Positions 1 through 7,400 of a DNA stretch of 64,000 bases are shown here, in pieces. The DNA lies in assembly GCF_001270265.1 (NCBI RefSeq), contig NZ_LGAP01000028.1:1-64000 (forward strand), in the 5' to 3' direction. Position numbers and translations under genes: made by a program. The notes beneath the pieces were generated by a model that saw only the letters and a list, made by a program, of their open reading frames with translations, made no database searches and had not been told where the DNA came from. The stretch comes from Ensifer adhaerens (GTDB taxonomy: Bacteria > Pseudomonadota > Alphaproteobacteria > Rhizobiales > Rhizobiaceae). The first letter of the stretch is position 1. Each line of letters begins with the position of its first letter.

Positions 1-178
1 CGTTCAACTGCCAGCGCGTGATCCCGTGACGTTGCGCCGTGGCCGTGACCTGCCGCGGGCCATTAAAACTCTCCGCCACAATCGCCAGCTTCGCTTCATC
101 CGTGAAACGCCGGCGACGGCCGCTATCTATAATCTCCATCCGGCTGAAACGCCCTGAGAGATCGTTTGTGATGTCCAT
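1..178 (-). mobile_element. IS66-family element, 5' end of orfA (TnpA-like), cut by window edge
   Basis: Read on the minus strand from the ATG at 178 (or the in-frame ATG at 139), the frame is open to the window edge. It encodes the start of a small helix-turn-helix protein with the pattern GRRRRFTDEAKLAIVAESF followed by a short loop and RHGITRWQL. That is the N-terminal recognition domain of IS66-family OrfA proteins, which end near residue 130, so most of the gene lies outside the window. The flank at 186-206 has a short direct repeat (gtctatat twice), but I could not define a terminal inverted repeat. The element abuts a decapitated degP-type gene, which suggests that its insertion did the damage. 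Confidence 0.7.
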
Positions 179-261
179 TGAAGCACCGTCTATATTGCCG
201 TCTATATAGACAGAGAATCCACAGTCTCACTCACATCCGCAATGCGGCCCTGCTCGGATGC

Positions 262-717
262 GTACGTCACGCCGGCGGTCGTCAACGTTGCAGTGAGGTC
301 TCGCGCTTCCGCCGAAACCAGTCCTCTTTACAACGATCCCTTCTTCCGCCGCTATTTCAACCTGCCTGAGCAGCAACAGCGGCTGAGCGCGGGCTCCGGC
401 GTCATCGTTGACGCCGACAGAGGCTATATCCTCACGAATCACCACGTCGTCGCGGACGCCGGCGAGATTGCGGTAACCTTGAAGGACCGCCGCCGCTTCA
501 CGGCCGAGCTGGTGGGCACCGACAAGGCAACCGATATAGCGTTGCTGAAGGTCGTCGCTGACAAGTTGACGGCGCTGCCGTTTGGCGATTCCGGTGCCCT
601 TCGGGTCGGCGACTCCGTTGTCGCGATCGGCAACCCGTTAGGGCTTGGTCAGACCGTCACCTCCGGCATCGTCAGCGCCCTTGGCCGTGGCGGCATCAAT
701 GTCGAGGGCTATGAGGT
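262..717 (+). pseudogene. degP/htrA-type serine protease fragment, truncated at both ends
   Basis: The frame encodes the N-terminal half of a trypsin-like HtrA/DegP domain: VTPAVVNVAV, then PFFRRYF, AGSGVIVDADRGYILTNHHV (catalytic His in TNHHV), then DIALLKV (catalytic Asp), and GNPLGLGQTVTSGIVSALGR. The signal peptide is missing, because the frame starts beside the IS66 remnant. The protein leaves the family pattern after VEGYE at about 717, just before the expected GNSGG loop, so the catalytic serine and both PDZ domains are absent. The open frame runs on to 802 in unrelated sequence. It cannot encode an active protease and is best read as a remnant broken on both sides. Confidence 0.8.
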
Positions 718-743
718 ATTCCGCCCCAAGCCGGAACCGTCCC

Positions 744-1049
744 CTATTTGTGGTCTTCGGTCGGCGAATCCAGGCGTGATTTCGGCACGAACCCCAACGT
801 GAATCCAAAGAGCCGCCCGATCTTGGCAACCGTGTCGACAGTCGGATTTGCCTTCCCGGTTTCAATCTCTGCAACTTGCCTGCGGGTGATGCCAGTCAGC
901 TCCGAAAACTGTTTTTGGTTCAAACCAAGTGCCCTTCGCATCTCAGAAACAGCTTGGGGCAGCCGCAGATCCCCAGCCGCCGCTCTTACGGCCAGGCGCC
1001 TTCTCAATTCCCTCGTTTCTTCCTTGGTGGGCTTTTTCCATCTGGGCAT
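744..1049 (-). CDS. XRE-family helix-turn-helix regulator, probable HipB-like antitoxin
   Basis: The product has 101 residues if the ATG at 1049 is used; the frame stays open upstream but reads through hipA sequence there. The C-terminal half has a standard Cro/C1 fold: ALGLNQKQFSELTGITRRQV, then AEIETGKANPTVDTVAKIG and RLFGFTLGFVP. The N-terminal half is a charged helix (KPTKEETRELRRRLAVRAA). It begins only a few bases after the hipA stop at 1054, so the two genes were probably one transcript. The order here is toxin first, the reverse of the classical hipBA arrangement. In HipBA systems this protein binds the toxin and represses the operon. The gene looks intact, although its partner is frameshifted. 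Confidence 0.7.
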   Translation of the reverse strand: MPRWKKPTKEETRELRRRLAVRAAAGDLRLPQAVSEMRRALGLNQKQFSELTGITRRQVAEIETGKANPTVDTVAKIGRLFGFTLGFVPKSRLDSPTEDHK

Positions 1050-1053
1050 ATTC

Positions 1054-2116
1054 TCACACCCCCGGCGCTGAAGCGGCTGCGTCCAGCACCTTTCCAACAA
1101 GTTCGGCGCACCCCGACATCGCGAAATCCACGACTTCCGCGGGCACTCCCATTGACAGCGAGATTTTCGGTGCGTTGGCAAGCCGCTCTGCAAACGTCGC
1201 CATCTCCTCAAGAAGCGCGGCCGCTGCTCTATCGTCCTCCATGAAAACTTTACGGCAGACCTGCCACCAATCAGGGTCGCTGTCGCGGTGTGTGTCGCGC
1301 ATCACTCCCCATCTCGTCGATCTAGCGATGCCTTCGATCGCCAGACGCATCGGCGCGAAGTCGAACAGCGGCGCAAGAGTGATGCCTCCACCAGGAGTCT
1401 TGCGCAGAGCGGTGTTCCGTCCATGGTTGCCAGGATTGCCCATCGCTCTATTGGTGAGATCGCGTTTCGCGTATTCCACGATATCGATGAATGGTTGGTC
1501 CGAATGACGCTTCAAGACATTCACATAGTCTTCGTGGTCGGCGTTGTGTCCGAACTCCGCGACGCCAATGCTAGAAACCATGCTTTCCTGGCCGAAGCGG
1601 CATAGCAGCCCTCCTTGGATCTCCCCATCAAAGCGCGGGATCATCAACACCCCTTGCTCATAGGCCGAGACTTCGTGAACCCGCAGGCCGAGCTCGTGAG
1701 CAACGCGCGAATAGCCGGATTCCGCCTTCCGCTGCTTGCTTGATGCGGACGTTGCCCACCGGGCTACCCGCTGCTCTCAGAAGGAGTGGGAGGTCGGATT
1801 CACGCGCATCCACACGCAGTCCAAGGTGGTCCGCGAGCTTACGTCGTGCGTGCCCCTGTGGCATGAGGTCTAGTAGGAAAGGAGGCCAAGTCGCCAGATA
1901 TCGGCTCTCAAGGTCTACAGGGAACCTGACAGACATGGCTCTGGCGTCGCCTACCTCACCGTTGGCACTATAATCTGCGGCGGCGAAATTGGTGAAATAG
2001 TCGATGTCGTACTCAACGATCGACGGCCCGCGGTAACCAAGCTGGGCGTCGAGGATCTCGATTGTGCCGCATTCTCGCCAGTCGCCGTTCCAGAATGCTT
2101 CGACAGTCAAACGCAT
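1054..2116 (-). pseudogene. hipA-family serine/threonine kinase toxin, frameshifted
   Basis: Two overlapping frames together give a HipA-like protein of roughly 350 residues. The N-terminal part (start ATG 2116) carries a typical HipA N-domain, with FLLDLMPQGHARRKLADHLG and LRAAGSPVGNVRI. Near 1735 the frame must shift by one base to continue as KAESGYSRVAHELGL, then MIPRFDGEIQGG, and on to LFDFAPM. The kinase loop reads GNPGNHGRNTAL, where HipA proteins normally have an N-x-D-x-H motif, so the catalytic aspartate position seems to be replaced as well. HipA kinases stall translation by phosphorylating aminoacyl-tRNA synthetases. Frameshift plus altered loop suggest a dead toxin, although a sequencing error at 1735 cannot be excluded. 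Confidence 0.7.
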
Positions 2117-2332
2117 TTAATAATCCCCTTTAAGGGATATATTAATAGGGGTCTCTGTTTTTTCCAACCCATCAAAAGGGACTGTTTTGGTTGAGTTTTA
2201 CTGCCGAGAACGACTGAATACAGAATTCGACTGCGTCGAGCGTCGCTACGCGACGATCTGGGACGCGCACCTTGCGTGTCGTCCCAGTGCTCACCTTGCG
2301 CTCAATCGGCAACGGGGACGTCGCTTACGACA

Positions 2333-2497
2333 CTAAATCGCCCTGCGATCGTTCAGCGTTGAAAATACGCCAAACCAGAATTTGGAGTCATCGCTACGCG
2401 CCTCAGTCCAGGCATCCAGTGCGCAATACGCGGCGGCTGTCGCGGCCTGTGGACCATAAAGATCAATTGCGGCGGCGACGGCCTCCTCTGGCGCCAA
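2333..2497 (-). CDS. Small hypothetical protein, 54 aa, paralogue of the gene at 4396-4629
   Basis: On the minus strand a TTG at 2497 is preceded by AAGGAG eight bases upstream and opens a 54-codon frame. The product begins MAPEEAVAAAIDLYG and ends FGVFSTLNDRRAI. It shares nearly all of its length with the C-terminal half of the protein at 4396-4629, in particular the block YCALDAWTEARSDD-KFWFGVFS. Two diverged copies keeping the same reading frame argue that the frame is real. I recognise no family. It is acidic, probably all-helical and cytoplasmic, with no membrane segment or metal-binding motif. Confidence 0.5.
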   Translation of the reverse strand: MAPEEAVAAAIDLYGPQAATAAAYCALDAWTEARSDDSKFWFGVFSTLNDRRAI

Positions 2498-2650
2498 GCC
2501 CCGAGCTCCTTACGTGCACGGGGCGATTTTGACGCATGCGGCCACAATTATGCAGCTTCTCCCCATGCGATCGTAGGAAGCACTTCCGGTCATCGGCGGT
2601 TCGGGCTGATTAGCTCAATGTGATAGCAGTTATTATAGGAGGAGTTTGCT

Positions 2651-2986
2651 ATGAAAAAGCTCTTATCCGCCCTCGCAGCGATCGGCTTAGCTGCGTCGTT
2701 CGCCTTACCGCTAAGCGCCGCTCCGATTTTCGTGCCAAAACCGGTAGAAGTGCAGACAGGCGCTGCCGAACCCGTCAACCACTGGCGTCATCGCCAATGG
2801 CGCGCCGATCGTCGGTGGGATCGCCGCTGGGATAGGCGGCACGCTTGGCGTTCCTGCGGTTACTACGGCAGGTGCTACCCGCGCCATTACGGATACTACG
2901 GCTATCGTGACGGGTACTACGGCGGCTACCGTGACCATTACCGCTACCACCGGCGTTCGGGCGTCACCATCTACTTCAATTTCTAG
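2651..2986 (+). CDS. Small exported Tyr/Arg/Gly-rich protein
   Basis: The 111-residue product starts at an ATG with a strong GGAGGAG Shine-Dalgarno. Residues 1-24 form a signal peptide (MKKLLSALAAIGLAASFALP, with a probable cut after LSA). The mature part is short and strongly basic and aromatic, with tandem WDRRWDRR and repeated YYG/YRD units, ending in SGVTIYFNF. Such small periplasmic or surface proteins are common in Rhizobiales, and some resemble the BA14K/YXWGXW type. No enzyme motif is visible. It appears monocistronic, and the flanks are decayed or intergenic. Export is well supported; function is unknown. Confidence 0.7.
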   Translation: MKKLLSALAAIGLAASFALPLSAAPIFVPKPVEVQTGAAEPVNHWRHRQWRADRRWDRRWDRRHAWRSCGYYGRCYPRHYGYYGYRDGYYGGYRDHYRYHRRSGVTIYFNF

Positions 2987-3090
2987 CGGGTAGCGCGCGC
3001 AGCACTGCAGCACGTCAATGCACCGACTCCGCGCGTCATAGATCGCCGGGACTGCTCCAGCCCTTTACGTCTGCCGCAATCGGCATAAAT

Positions 3091-3105
3091 CCTCCTTACA
3101 GGAGG
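3091..3105 (+). promoter_or_regulatory. Hairpin that buries the ribosome-binding site of the 27-aa ORF
   Basis: CCTCCT at 3091-3096 and AGGAGG at 3100-3105 form a perfect six-pair stem with a three-base loop. The right arm is the Shine-Dalgarno of the ATG at 3114. In mRNA the site would be hidden until the stem opens, a simple layout for temperature- or factor-dependent translation. The pairing is directly visible; the regulatory role is inferred. Confidence 0.5.
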
Positions 3106-3113
3106 ATGCCGCG

Positions 3114-3197
3114 ATGTCAGGAGAATGGCCGATGTTCATTCTGCAGTGTCTTGTCGTAATCGGCCTGGTAGGCGCTCTGTTCATCAGGGCAGACTAA
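3114..3197 (+). CDS. 27-aa single-span membrane microprotein
   Basis: An ATG eight bases after a perfect AGGAGG opens a 27-codon frame that ends in TAA. The product is MSGEWP, then a hydrophobic run MFILQCLVVIGLVGALFI, then RAD. That is a plausible single transmembrane helix with a short charged tail. The near-consensus ribosome-binding site and its intramolecular hairpin are the main evidence that this is a gene. It resembles the many tiny inner-membrane proteins of bacteria, but I cannot assign it to a family. Comparative conservation would decide. Confidence 0.5.
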   Translation: MSGEWPMFILQCLVVIGLVGALFIRAD

Positions 3198-3233
3198 AGC
3201 TCCACCAATACCGCTTCGTGCTTCGACATTTGC

Positions 3234-3422
3234 TCAGGTCCGCCACTTCGGCGTGCGCTGTGCGTTGTGTAGCAGCTCGCGGGCAGTAGCGAAGTGACCA
3301 AACAGGTACCTAAGTCTCTTTTCCTCTTCGTAGCAGAGGCGGTGTCGTTTGCAGAAATCGCTCACTGACCAGACTTTGGTTGCCGGCTCAGCAGCGAGTT
3401 TCTCTGTTTCTACGCGCTCCAT
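3234..3422 (-). CDS. Small hypothetical protein, 62 aa
   Basis: The start ATG at 3422 has a GGGAGG Shine-Dalgarno about six bases upstream. The 62-residue product is charged and soluble: a short acidic lead, then KVWSVSDFCKRHRLCYEEEK, RLRYLFGHFATARELL and a tail ending PKWRT. The central stretch WSVSDFCKRHRLCYEEEKRL reads like a small winged-helix or helix-turn-helix with two cysteines. Proteins of this size and pattern occur in rhizobial accessory DNA, but I can assign no function. It stands alone between intergenic segments. Confidence 0.55.
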   Translation of the reverse strand: MERVETEKLAAEPATKVWSVSDFCKRHRLCYEEEKRLRYLFGHFATARELLHNAQRTPKWRT

Positions 3423-3593
3423 GCTTGCCTCCCTACGATTTACATTCGATCATCCTACTAGAGTCTAATGTAGCGAAAAATAAACTAACACATAGCCACT
3501 TTGGGCTATTCCAATTGTGATGGCGCGCCTCCTCTCGAGACGTGGCAATTGTGCGGCCGCTCACCTGTTTACAGGATCGAGCGACCGCCTTTG

Positions 3594-3881
3594 TTATTGC
3601 GCCGGTGTTGTCGTCGACGGCTGCGTGGTTGACGGCTCGGTAGTGGACGGAGTCGTTGATGGTGTGGTGGTCGACGGTGCGGTCGTAGTCGGCTCCGTAG
3701 TGGATGGAGTAGTTGTCGACGGCTGCGTCGTCGTAGACGGAGTTGTAGACGGTTCCGTAGTAGTTGCCGGCGGGGTTGCCGTTTCTGTCGCGGTGTCGGT
3801 CGTCCCTGGCATTAGGAACATCACCGCCAAGATGATGATCACAACGGCGACGACTAGGCCAATTACGGTATTCCGGTTCAT
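3594..3881 (-). CDS. Membrane-anchored Thr/Ser/Pro-rich low-complexity protein
   Basis: The start is the ATG at 3881, which has GGAGGAG ten bases upstream; the in-frame start at 3911 lacks such a site. Residues 5-26 form one transmembrane helix (TVIGLVVAVVIIILAVMFLM). The remaining 65 or so residues are almost only Thr, Ser and Pro with a few Glu, built from degenerate repeats of the type PSTT and TEPTT. The likely topology is N-in with an extended periplasmic tail. Similar short anchored T/P-rich proteins occur widely in Rhizobiales. The tandem repeats in the DNA (ggtagtgga/gacgg units) make length variation by slippage likely. Confidence 0.65.
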   Translation of the reverse strand: MNRNTVIGLVVAVVIIILAVMFLMPGTTDTATETATPPATTTEPSTTPSTTTQPSTTTPSTTEPTTTAPSTTTPSTTPSTTEPSTTQPSTTTPAQ

Positions 3882-3911
3882 GCAGGCTCTCCTCCTACGT
3901 GTGGCTTTCAC

Positions 3912-4190
3912 CTAAAGACATGGAGCGCAGCTCGGGGTTTTCAATGTAAGGGAGCCGATGTTCGTCAAGGTTGATCGCATGACAGCCCGCTCCAAATCGG
4001 CACGTGCCGCATTTTTGGTCTTGTAGAAGCGCTCGCGGCCGCTCCCAAGGTGTTCGACGAGCCAACTTTCCTTGCGACCATACGCCCGCGGCATGCCAGT
4101 GGCTTAGCCGTCCCACACCACGAACTTCCCATTTGGTTGACCGTCGACGAATTCCACAAAGCCGGGGTCGCGTTGCGTTGGGATGTTCAT
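3912..4190 (-). pseudogene. Small hypothetical gene interrupted by an in-frame stop
   Basis: From the ATG at 4190 (Shine-Dalgarno AGGAACA) the minus strand encodes a 28-residue piece ending NGKFVVWDG and a TAA at 4106-4104. The same frame continues at once with MPRAYGRKESWLVEHLGSG, then RERFYKTKNAARADLERAV, down to the stop at 3912. The two parts read as one small protein of about 90 residues cut by a single nonsense codon. Either it is a pseudogene or the first 28 codons form a separate microprotein. I know no family for it. Confidence 0.4.
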
Positions 4191-4395
4191 TGCTGTTCCT
4201 CTTGTCGCGTGAACGTGATGGCAAGCTGCACCACGGTCGGGAAGGGCGCAATCGCGACTTTGGGTGGTGGTCAAGATGAACCATGCCGCCAGCCAGGGGA
4301 CGACTTCACTTCTTCAGCCTGTGCTGACGGCGGCATCTTATGCGTTGAAAGCCAGAGCGAAAACCTGCTTCAGCCTCTGCCATTCTCCGCTCACG

Positions 4396-4629
4396 CTAAG
4401 TCGACTTACGATCTCTCAGCGCTGAAAAAACGCCAAACCAGAATTTGTAGTCATCGCTACGCGCCTCAGTCCAGGCATCCAGTGCGCAATAAGCGGCGGC
4501 TGTCGCCGCCTGCGGACCATACAGATCGATTGCGGCGGTGACCGCTTCCTCGACTCTGAAGTTACTCCAGATGCTAGCCTTGCCGGCCGTATCGCTGATG
4601 CCGGATGATCTAACGAGAATTTTGGACAA
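4396..4629 (-). CDS. Small hypothetical protein, 77 aa, paralogue of the gene at 2333-2497
   Basis: A TTG at 4629 has GGGAGA six bases upstream and opens a 77-codon frame. The first 25 residues (MSKILVRSSGISDTAG...) are unique to this copy. The last 52 residues repeat the protein at 2333-2497 with few changes (DLYGPQAATAAAYCALDAWT, then EARSDD-Y-KFWFGVFSALRD). The DNA identity also extends slightly past the stop. The two copies lie about 2 kb apart in the same orientation, with unrelated genes between them. The ORF is open further upstream to 4803, but no better start is visible. Function is unknown. Confidence 0.5.
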   Translation of the reverse strand: MSKILVRSSGISDTAGKASIWSNFRVEEAVTAAIDLYGPQAATAAAYCALDAWTEARSDDYKFWFGVFSALRDRKST

Positions 4630-5227
4630 GCTCAATCTCCCTGCTGTCCGGCAGGTGATGTTGATGTAGCCGGACGTTGGAACTCCGTATCCGTGAGCCA
4701 CAGAATCCGCTTGGCGGTTCTTATCGTGTCGTCCCTGGCAGTTTTTATTCGACCGCGAACGCTTGTCCTCGTCGACAATCGATAGCCCTAAGATAGCCGT
4801 CAAGATCGGGTCTTGGCAACAACTTTTAGGCGCATACTGGCGCTCGGACTTCGCGCACGGTGGCGATCACAAGCGCGGTGTTCTCCTTTGACCGGACCTT
4901 CATAACTCCAATAAAAAAGAGATCTCTGTCTATCGCAACATCCGGTCCGCGCCAACGCAGGCCTGACATGACCCGTTTTCGGGCTCAGCCAGACCGGGTA
5001 CCAGTGCAAACGATGACGCCAAGGTTTGTGACGGGCTCAATGATTTGTTGCATCAATATGAAGAACTATCATCGCCGTTTAGGAAAAACTATCCAGCAAT
5101 CGTGCAAATCTAATAGAAATTAGGGGGTAAATAGCGATGCTTGATCTGTTATGAGTTTAGTTTGTGACATCAAAAATGCGGGGCAATGGATGAAACGCCA
5201 GCGAGCAACAGTCGCGGAGGCTGCGCG
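4630..5227. other. Intergenic stretch without a convincing gene
   Basis: No frame here has both a credible ribosome-binding site and a protein-like composition. Frames at 4800-5009 (minus) and 4860-5123 (plus) were inspected and look random. The last 150 bases (5080-5227) are AT-rich compared with the flanks and probably hold the promoter of the regulator gene at 5228. Confidence 0.5.
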
Positions 5228-5953
5228 ATGAAGCCTTTGATCCTTATCTGCCCGCGCAACGTGGACATCTACCTCCTGCTCACGCACATCCTGAACGTCG
5301 ATGGCTTCCGAACCGTGCTGGCCAGTGAAGAAGAGGTCGGCGAAAAAGCGGCGGCGATGAAGCCTGAGGCGATTATCCTGGATACAGGCACAGATGTAGC
5401 ATCGACTTTAAAGACATGTGTGACGATCAGGTCCAACGAGATCACCGCCGCAATCCCAACGATCGCCCTCGTTGCAGCCGGCGACGAGCGGCATTACCTC
5501 GATCTGTTGAAGGCAGGGGTGGATGAAAACTTTGTTCGGCCCGTGTTGCCGATTAGGCTTTTGAATTATCTTCATTCTCTTTCAAAATTGACCGCACGGC
5601 CAGCGCCAATAGAACCGCCGTTGACGGACACATTGGCGTTTGGAGGATTGACAATTCACGTGGGGCGGCGGCTGGTGATATATGAAGGCCGCGAGCTCCA
5701 ACTCGGACCAATCGAGTTCAAGTTGTTGAGCCGGCTTCTCGAGGCTCCTGGCAACGTTTTCTCCCGCCAACAATTGATCGAGATTGGCTGGCCGCCAAAC
5801 CTCTATGTTCAGTCGCGCACCGTCGATGTGCACATCGGCCACCTGCGCCGTTCGCTACGGCGCCTGACCGGCGGTAACCTCATCCGCACAGTCAGAGCGT
5901 CAGGCTACGCGGTGGAGCTCAATCGTTCTGTGGGTGAAGGTTGCGTTTCATAA
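5228..5953 (+). CDS. OmpR/PhoB-family transcriptional regulator with a degenerate receiver domain
   Basis: The ATG at 5228 is chosen because GCGGAGG lies eight bases upstream; an earlier in-frame ATG at 5186 has none. The product has 241 residues. Residues 1-120 have receiver-like spacing: D52 in IILDTG sits where the phospho-acceptor is expected, but the acidic pair of the first loop is replaced by CPRNVD and the conserved Lys by Arg (FVRPV). Residues 140-235 are a PhoB-type winged helix: LGPIEFKLLSRLL, NVFSRQQLIEIGW, SRTVDVHIGHLRRSL, IRTVRASGYAVE. Phosphorylation-independent control is likely. No histidine kinase lies nearby. The gene is followed by a palindrome and the PLP enzyme gene, which suggests local control of that enzyme or of conjugation. 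Confidence 0.75.
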   Translation: MKPLILICPRNVDIYLLLTHILNVDGFRTVLASEEEVGEKAAAMKPEAIILDTGTDVASTLKTCVTIRSNEITAAIPTIALVAAGDERHYLDLLKAGVDENFVRPVLPIRLLNYLHSLSKLTARPAPIEPPLTDTLAFGGLTIHVGRRLVIYEGRELQLGPIEFKLLSRLLEAPGNVFSRQQLIEIGWPPNLYVQSRTVDVHIGHLRRSLRRLTGGNLIRTVRASGYAVELNRSVGEGCVS

Positions 5954-5962
5954 TATAGTATA

Positions 5963-5991
5963 TTCTGAATTAAGTACCATCTAATTCAGAA
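5963..5991. promoter_or_regulatory. Perfect 10-bp inverted repeat, candidate operator
   Basis: TTCTGAATTA (5963-5972) and TAATTCAGAA (5982-5991) are exact reverse complements with a nine-base spacer, just after the regulator stop codon and about 130 bases before the PLP enzyme start. The arms are AT-rich and no T-tract follows, so a protein-binding site is more likely than a terminator. The centre-to-centre distance is about two helical turns, which suits a dimeric winged-helix protein. The binding partner is not known. Confidence 0.5.
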
Positions 5992-6122
5992 GAACATGAG
6001 TTAGTATTCAATTTTCCGCTTTTATATTTTGCGAAAGTTTCAGAAATATTTGCGCAATGCTTCGTTGAATAGGCCCGTTACAACAGCCAGTCTCCAGTCA
6101 ATTCATGTTCTGGAGGCACGAA

Positions 6123-7400
6123 ATGTCGATCAACACCAAAACCGATCGAAACGGCGCAAGCAGGAGCATCCGCCGGAATACCGATACCCTCATCCGCCAT
6201 TCGCGAAGCCACTTCGATGCCGCACATTTCCATGGGCTCATGGCGCTCTATGCGCGACCCTCGGCCGGTCGGGCTGTCGTTCTGCCGCATGAAGGCGAGC
6301 GCCGTGTTGTCGATTTCGTGCGCTGCTCCTATCTGGGGCTCGATAATCATCCGAAGATTATCGATGGCGCAATCGAAGCGCTGATTAATTATGGTGCCTT
6401 GCATTGGTCTTGCGCGCGAACGCGTCTCAATTTCGCGATCATCGGCGAACTCGAGATGGCCTTGTCTGAGTTGTTCGATGCGCGCGTGATTGCCTTCAGC
6501 ACGGTGCTGGCCGCGAACATGAGTGCACTTCCTTTGATCGCCTCCGGTCACCTGACAGGCGGCGCCAAGCCCGTCATGGTTTTTGATCGTCTCGCCCATG
6601 CAACGCTTGCCTATCATAAGGGAACACTCGCTGGTGAAACTAAAGTCGAGACGATTGAGCACAATGACATCGAGGCGCTCGAGGCGTTTTGTAAAGAATA
6701 CCCTGCGGTCGCCTACATTTGCGACGGCGTCTATTCCATGGGAGGTTGTGTCAAGCTCGAACAGCTCCGCCAGTTGCAAGATCGCTACGGCTTGTTTCTC
6801 TATGTCGACGACGCCCATGGCATCTCAATCTTCGGAGGCAAGGGCGAAGGTTATGCCCGGTCGCAGATTGGCGGTTCTCTCGGTGACCGCACGATTATTG
6901 CAGCGTCCCTAGGCAAGGGTTTTGGCGCTTCAGGTGGATTGCTGATGCTCGGCAATGACCACCAGGAGCAGCTCTTTCGCAGGTTCGCGGTTGCCCATGC
7001 ATTTTCTGCATCTCTGAATGTAGCGGCGATCGGCGCTGCACTTGCATCCCAAGCATTGCATCGCACGCCGGAACTACAAAACCTACAGCGTGAGCTGCAG
7101 TCACGAATTGCTCTTTTTGACTGCCTCGTCCCAACCGAGCAGAGAGGATCCCCACTGCCGATACGAACAGTCGAGATCGGAGACGAATTGAGGGCGATCG
7201 CGGCGGCACGAACTTTGCTGAATAGAGGTTTCTACACATCGGCAATTTTCTTCCCGACTGTTCAAAAGGGACGCGCCGGATTGCGCATATGTCCGACAGC
7301 GGGACATAGCGAGGGCGATATTAAGGCAATCGGCGAAGCGATCGTCGCGGTCCTCGAAGAGTTTGAGCAAGCGGAGGTCGGATCAAATGCTGACTTCTAA
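6123..7400 (+). CDS. Alpha-oxoamine-synthase-family PLP enzyme (CqsA/BioF/KBL-like)
   Basis: The start is the ATG at 6123, with GGAGG six bases upstream; an ATG at 6105 precedes that site. The product has 425 residues and is a fold-type I PLP enzyme of the family that condenses an amino acid with an acyl thioester. Expected active-site residues are all present: His159 (DRLAHAT) stacking on PLP, Asp229 and His232 (VDDAHG), and the Schiff-base lysine Lys265 (ASLGKGFG). It does not match 5-aminolevulinate synthase or BioF at the segment SCARTRLNF, where those enzymes have a GSR-type motif, and no biotin or haem genes lie nearby. A CqsA/LqsA-like signal synthase is possible. Subfamily and substrates are not settled by sequence reading. 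It overlaps the next gene by 14 bases. Confidence 0.75.
   Translation: MSINTKTDRNGASRSIRRNTDTLIRHSRSHFDAAHFHGLMALYARPSAGRAVVLPHEGERRVVDFVRCSYLGLDNHPKIIDGAIEALINYGALHWSCARTRLNFAIIGELEMALSELFDARVIAFSTVLAANMSALPLIASGHLTGGAKPVMVFDRLAHATLAYHKGTLAGETKVETIEHNDIEALEAFCKEYPAVAYICDGVYSMGGCVKLEQLRQLQDRYGLFLYVDDAHGISIFGGKGEGYARSQIGGSLGDRTIIAASLGKGFGASGGLLMLGNDHQEQLFRRFAVAHAFSASLNVAAIGAALASQALHRTPELQNLQRELQSRIALFDCLVPTEQRGSPLPIRTVEIGDELRAIAAARTLLNRGFYTSAIFFPTVQKGRAGLRICPTAGHSEGDIKAIGEAIVAVLEEFEQAEVGSNADF

Noticed and set aside
3594-3881. CRISPR-like or satellite repeat array
   Set aside because: The repetitive DNA is in frame with a Thr/Ser/Pro-rich protein tail, the units are irregular, and there are no unique spacers.
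6123-7400. Naming the PLP enzyme hemA, kbl or bioF
   Set aside because: The catalytic residues are shared by the whole family, the segment after the substrate loop (SCARTRLNF) differs, and no pathway neighbours are present.
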